DNA of 7,478 nucleotides from Burkholderiales bacterium (GTDB lineage Bacteria > Pseudomonadota > Gammaproteobacteria > Burkholderiales > Burkholderiaceae). This document shows positions 6,822 through 7,478 of this stretch, in pieces. Each line of letters starts with the position of its first letter. Position 1 is the first letter of the stretch. Both the position numbers and the translations under genes were made by a program. Below the pieces are notes generated by a model, which did no database searches, was not told where the DNA came from, and worked only from the letters and a program-made list of their open reading frames with translations. The stretch is taken from NCBI GenBank assembly GCA_947447845.1, contig CANFNO010000121.1, positions 1 through 7,478 of the forward strand. Direction: 5' to 3'.

Positions 6822-7478
6822 TCAACGCGGCAAGTACCAGTCGGTCCGTGCGCCTAGATGCATTTGTAGGGTTTTGGTTTCGGTGTAGTCCTCCGTCGCG
6901 AAGCGACCGAGCTCACGACCGATGCCGCTTTCGCGGTAGCCGCCGAATGGCAGTTCGGCATGCCCTTCCAGGAAGGTATTGACCCAGATGGTCCCGGCCC
7001 GAATTCGGCGCGCGGCTGTCAGGCAGGTTGTGAAATCCTGGCTCCACACGGCTGCAGAGAGGCCATACAGGGTACCGTTGGCAAGTGCCACGGCTTCATC
7101 CAGATCTTTGAACGTCAGCATGGCCAAAACCGGACCAAATACTTCCTCACGGGCGATTGCCATATCGGGCTTGACCCCGGTTATCACCGTGGGTTCGATG
7201 TACATGCCAGCGCCTGCAATTTGCGAACCACCCAATGCCACGGTTGCACCCGCATCCTTTGCAGCGCCGATATGGCTCAAGATCGTGCGCAGCTGTTTTT
7301 CCGTGGTGATGGCGCCCACCTGCATACCCGCAACAAGGGGGTCACCCACCCGGACATGGCGTGACCGCTCCACTACGGCCGCAGCGAACCTTTCGGCAAT
7401 CGAGTCTTGCACCAGAATGCGGCTGCCGCTGTTGCAGCACTGCCCGGCATTGAAGTAGATGCCATATACCGCCGCATC
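6822..7478 (-). CDS. aldehyde dehydrogenase, C-terminal part (N-terminus beyond window)
   Basis: The visible 218 codons run in frame from the window edge at 7478 to the TAA at 6822 and form the catalytic and oligomerisation end of an NAD(P)-dependent aldehyde dehydrogenase, which converts an aldehyde to a carboxylic acid in the cytoplasm. The active-site motif [12 protein letters not shown] is encoded at about 7419-7454; the second of its two cysteines (7434-7436) is the expected nucleophile. Further on are EEVFGPVL, with the cofactor-binding Glu and Phe, and the C-terminal [16 protein letters not shown] typical of the betaine-aldehyde/general ALDH group. The general-base Glu and most of the cofactor domain lie outside. 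A GTG at 7412 is internal and not a start, because the conserved active site lies upstream of it. Same orientation as the transporter operon, 112 nt before it; it may supply the acid-forming step of the pathway. Substrate unknown. Confidence 0.94.
   Translation of the reverse strand, partial: DAAVYGIYFNAGQCCNSGSRILVQDSIAERFAAAVVERSRHVRVGDPLVAGMQVGAITTEKQLRTILSHIGAAKDAGATVALGGSQIAGAGMYIEPTVITGVKPDMAIAREEVFGPVLAMLTFKDLDEAVALANGTLYGLSAAVWSQDFTTCLTAARRIRAGTIWVNTFLEGHAELPFGGYRESGIGRELGRFATEDYTETKTLQMHLGARTDWYLPR

Overview
The window is a compact cluster with every supported gene on the minus strand, so transcription runs from high to low coordinates. In transcription order it holds: the C-terminal part of an aldehyde dehydrogenase (enters at 7478, ends 6822); a four-gene CUT1-type sugar ABC transporter of the glucose/mannose (GtsABCD) kind, made of a periplasmic binding protein (6709-5471), two permeases (5392-4526 and 4533-3670) and an ATPase (3666-2551); a GMC-family flavin oxidoreductase with a four-cysteine motif (2541-1036); and a second, different GMC oxidoreductase (from 1039, running off the window at position 1 without a stop).

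The protein sequences and moderately high GC suggest a Gram-negative proteobacterium. The transporter proteins resemble those of pseudomonads and Burkholderiales; a betaproteobacterium such as a member of the Comamonadaceae is a reasonable guess, but the window has no rRNA or marker gene to confirm it. The binding protein has a Sec signal peptide without a lipobox, as expected for a free periplasmic protein.

From the binding protein onward the genes are packed as one operon. The SBP/permease gap is 77 nt and contains a strong hairpin without a U-tract. The two permease genes overlap by 8 nt, the second permease and the ATPase are 3 nt apart, the ATPase and first GMC gene are 9 nt apart, and the two GMC genes overlap by 4 nt (ATGA). 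The aldehyde dehydrogenase is separated from the binding protein by 112 nt that contain three inverted repeats. That is the only stretch in the window where an internal promoter or operator is plausible.

The likely logic is import of a sugar, polyol or related compound by the ABC system, followed by flavin-dependent oxidation of hydroxyl groups by one or both GMC enzymes and possibly NAD(P)-dependent oxidation of an aldehyde to an acid. The substrate cannot be read from the sequence. The most notable points are the joining of a glucose-type importer to two tandem GMC dehydrogenases and the cysteine motif in the first of them, which resembles the iron-sulfur ligand region of bacterial FAD glucose dehydrogenases. 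No RNA gene, mobile element, CRISPR array or convincing intrinsic terminator was seen.
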